From assembly GCA_045119035.1 (NCBI GenBank), contig JBGVCU010000042.1:1-64000 (forward strand): a DNA stretch of 64,000 nt, written 5' to 3'. The position numbers and the translations under genes are program-made. The notes beneath the pieces are model-generated. The model ran no database searches, was not told the DNA's origin, and was given only the letters and a program-made list of their open reading frames with translations. Positions 61,530-64,000 of the stretch are shown here, one piece after another. Position 1 is the stretch's first letter; the number at the start of each line of letters is the position of its first letter. This DNA comes from CAYVQA01 sp045119035. GTDB taxonomy: Bacteria; Bacillota_I; Bacilli_A; ML615J-28; CAG-313.

Positions 61530-62792
61530 TTATTTCACTCTTTTCAAATATGAATTAAAACTTCCAGCACCTAGAAAAATATAAATACTTTTATTTTGAT
61601 CATCATTAATCACTAATTCATTAAATTTTTCTTTATTTAATTTTTTAAACTTTCTTAATTTCTTATCAATCTTTTTTTGTAATAAAATATCTTGTTTTTC
61701 TCTTGAAATAAAGACATCATTAATATAAACTTCATCAAATTTACTTAAAGCTTTTTTAAATTCTCTTATAAACTTAATAGTTCTAGAATACGTATGTGGT
61801 TCAAAAAAAACAATATATTTATATTCAGGATATTCTTGTTTAAGTGAATCATAAAAAGCTTTTATTTCTGTTGGATGATGAGCATAATCGCTAATAAATA
61901 TTTTATTATTAAATATCCATTTTTCTTTTCTTCTTTTAGGAAGTAAATAATTATTTAGGTTATAACTTAAATCTATATCTTTATAAAATGAATTAATTAT
62001 AGAGTAACACGCAAGAAAATTATATATCATATGTTTTCCTTTAAATGGTAAATAAGTTCTTTTACTATTAATCAATACTTCATATCCATTTATATCTTTA
62101 TTAATTATTTTGCATCTAAAATCATTATTTTTATTAAATCCAAATGTAATTTTATTAGGATGTTTAATTTTTCTACATAAAGCATTATCACCATTTATAA
62201 CTAAATATTTGGATTGTTTACTAAAAGTGTTAAATGAATTAAACAATTGTTTTTTACTTTTATAGTAATCTGGATGATCTAATTCAATATTATTAATAAC
62301 AGAAATAGTAGGATGGTATTTTAAAAAATTATCTTTATATTCACATGCTTCGAAAATCAAAATTTCACTATCATGTCCACAACCTATTCCATCACCTTTA
62401 ATAACTGAAGGATTTATTTCATTTAACATAAATGAGAGTAAACTAGTAGTTGTTGTTTTCCCGTGTGTTCCACTGATCGCTATTTTCGTTTGAACATTAA
62501 TTTGATCAATAAAATCTGAATAATAAAAATATGGATAATTTCTTTTTATTACTTCACGTGTTTCAATATTATCTTGCCCATTTCCTAAAATATACACATA
62601 ATTATCTTTAATATTATTAATATCATAATTAAAATATTGAATATTTTTATTATCTAAAATATCATCTGTAAAATATTTGCTCTGTGTATCAGATCCTATA
62701 ACATTATGTCCTTTATCTTTTAAATAACAAGCTAAACTAGAGCAACCTGTTCCTTTTATTCCTATAATATAATAATTAATAAAAATCACCAC
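61530..62792 (-). CDS. murC: UDP-N-acetylmuramate-L-alanine ligase
   Basis: A roughly 415-residue cytoplasmic ligase adding the first amino acid of the peptidoglycan stem. G-I-K-G-T-G-C-S is near residue 11, the ATP loop G-T-H-G-K-T-T-T-T near 108, N-N-I-E-L-D-H-P-D near 165 and Y-A-H-H-P-T-E near 305. It is slightly shorter than usual. The frame opens with GTG-GTG, but GGTGA is the likely ribosome-binding site, and an ATT five bases later (62780-62778) gives M-N-Y-Y-I-I-G-I-K-G, the usual MurC N-terminus. Confidence 0.93.
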   Translation of the reverse strand: MVIFINYYIIGIKGTGCSSLACYLKDKGHNVIGSDTQSKYFTDDILDNKNIQYFNYDINNIKDNYVYILGNGQDNIETREVIKRNYPYFYYSDFIDQINVQTKIAISGTHGKTTTTSLLSFMLNEINPSVIKGDGIGCGHDSEILIFEACEYKDNFLKYHPTISVINNIELDHPDYYKSKKQLFNSFNTFSKQSKYLVINGDNALCRKIKHPNKITFGFNKNNDFRCKIINKDINGYEVLINSKRTYLPFKGKHMIYNFLACYSIINSFYKDIDLSYNLNNYLLPKRRKEKWIFNNKIFISDYAHHPTEIKAFYDSLKQEYPEYKYIVFFEPHTYSRTIKFIREFKKALSKFDEVYINDVFISREKQDILLQKKIDKKLRKFKKLNKEKFNELVINDDQNKSIYIFLGAGSFNSYLKRVK

Positions 62793-62913
62793 TTCATTAT
62801 ATGCAAAAAGTAAGTCAATAATATATTTTCCTAATTATATTTATTATTATCTTTGTAATTTTTTGTTTTATAAAGTATAATAATGAGTGAATAGAATAAT
62901 TTAAGGTGAACTT

Positions 62914-64000
62914 ATGAAAATCAAAACAAAAAAAGTAACATTAGATGAACTTCAAAACATTAACCCTTACAAAAGATTTAAACCTGTTAGACGTAGTTTA
63001 ATTTTAAAAGGATTAATTAGAATCTTATCATTTCCAACACTTAATAAACTTAAATTTAAATATACAACTTATAACTTTGAGAATGTAAATCCCAAACAAC
63101 CTCATTTAATTTTAATGAATCATACAAATTTTGCTGATATGAAAATTGCATTTTAAATGTTAAGAAAATTTAAATTTAACATTATATGTACAGATGATGG
63201 TTTTATTGGTAAGAAATTATTAATGAAACATATTGGATGTATTCCAACAAGAAAATATACAGCAGATTTAAATTTGATTAAAGATATGATGTATACTGTA
63301 AAAGAATTAAATTCTTCTATTTTAATATATCCAGAAGCTTGTTATTCATTTGATGGAACAAAAACTGTTTTACCAAAATCAATTGGTAAATTTATTAAAC
63401 TTTTAAATATTCCTGTTATTACTATAATAACTCATGGTTCTTTTTTCTTTGATCCTTTATATAATAATTTACAATATCGTAAAGTACATGCAACAGCAGA
63501 TATGAAATATATATTATCTTTAAATGACATTAAAGAAAAATCAATTGATGAAATTAATGCTATTATAAATAATGAATTTAATTTTGATCATTTTAAATAT
63601 CAACAAGAAAATAATATAATAATAAATGAAAGTTTTAGAGCTGATTATTTACATAAAGTACTTTATAAATGTCCTCATTGTCTAAAAGAAGGTAAAACTA
63701 TCGGTAAAGGTACAAAAGTAACATGTACACATTGTAATAATACATATGAACTTACAGAAAATGGATATTTAGAAAATATTAGCGGAAATCAAACTATATT
63801 TAATCATATACCTACTTGGAACAATTGGCAAAGAGAATGTGTAAGAGAAGAGATTATTAATAACACATATTTACTTGATGAAGATATCGATTTATATGCT
63901 GTTAAGAATTATAAAACTGTCTATGAAATCGGTAAAGCCCATTTAAAACAAACTAAAGATGAACTTGTATTAACTGATTTAAATGGTAAAGTTTTATTTA
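62914..64000 (+). pseudogene. Acyltransferase (PlsC-like) with in-frame TAA, running off the window
   Basis: From ATG 62914 (GGTGA upstream) the frame reads 80 codons, including the acyltransferase motif N-H-T-N-F-A-D near 69, then TAA at 63154-63156. The same frame continues with M-L-R-K-F-K and stays open to the window end. It carries I-Y-P-E-A near residue 144 (the P-E-A block) and a later zinc-ribbon-like C-P-H-C...C-T-H-C near 250-275. Removing the TAA gives one continuous protein of over 360 residues. Either it is broken or translation restarts at the ATG directly after the stop. Confidence 0.8.

Overview
The window is a very AT-rich, gene-dense bacterial chromosome segment in which most genes lie on the minus strand. 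The gene set suggests an anaerobic, spore-forming Bacilli/Erysipelotrichia-like Firmicute, possibly close to the Mollicutes branch. Evidence is rubrerythrin, T-box leaders, Spx, CcpA-like, RelQ and PepV homologues, plus spore proteins (SspI, CotY/Z-like, CotD-like, CotH-like). No rRNA operon, prophage or CRISPR array was seen. Taxonomy is inferred from gene content only.

Layout. 1-6.6 kb: transposase tail, DJ-1 and DUF84 proteins, trmB, pepV, sspI, an orphan EIIB-like protein, uppP, a spore coat gene and a decayed ISL3-type element. 6.6-21.5 kb: NAD salvage pair (pncB and a PncA-like hydrolase), YwaF-like membrane protein, rubrerythrin, queH, a sigma/anti-sigma/subtilase cluster whose sigma gene carries an in-frame TGA, a metal transporter, peroxiredoxin, GDPD, a fused DUF362 gene and a LytTR/DUF3021 pair. 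21.5-29.7 kb: Na/Pi symporter, P-type cation ATPase behind a yybP-ykoY-type Mn2+ riboswitch, gap, a second YwaF-like protein and a serine hydrolase. 29.7-33.6 kb is the main accessory region: an AAA_14/DUF4143 ATPase and a frameshifted CxxC protein lie between long direct repeats beside five tRNA genes. A GroES-like orphan and a candidate small RNA follow.

33.6-47.6 kb: pepF, KtrA/KtrB-type K+ uptake, efp, ispH, a paralogous family of two-module lipoproteins with a decayed member, a CDF transporter and pheST behind a T-box. 47.6-54.3 kb: CotD-like coat protein, clpP and the Bacillus-like neighbourhood rluA-nadK-relQ-CYTH-spx, then degV and an amidohydrolase. 54.3-64 kb: trpS with T-box, udk, an M20 hydrolase, tyrS with T-box, a CcpA-like regulator, CotH-like lipoprotein, murC and an acyltransferase broken by an in-frame TAA that runs off the window.

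Themes. Three aromatic aminoacyl-tRNA synthetase units (Phe, Trp, Tyr) each have T-box control. TAA is the main stop codon, TAG a minority, and TGA ends only one gene, so the TGA at a conserved Trp position of the sigma factor needs attention. Several genes look freshly broken: sigma, acyltransferase, CxxC protein, a lipoprotein remnant and the ISL3 transposase. I found no clear-cut new defence or biosynthetic system. The best leads are the repeat-flanked ATPase module, the sigma/anti-sigma/subtilase cluster with a catalytic Asp-to-Glu change, the modular lipoprotein family and the candidate small RNA.
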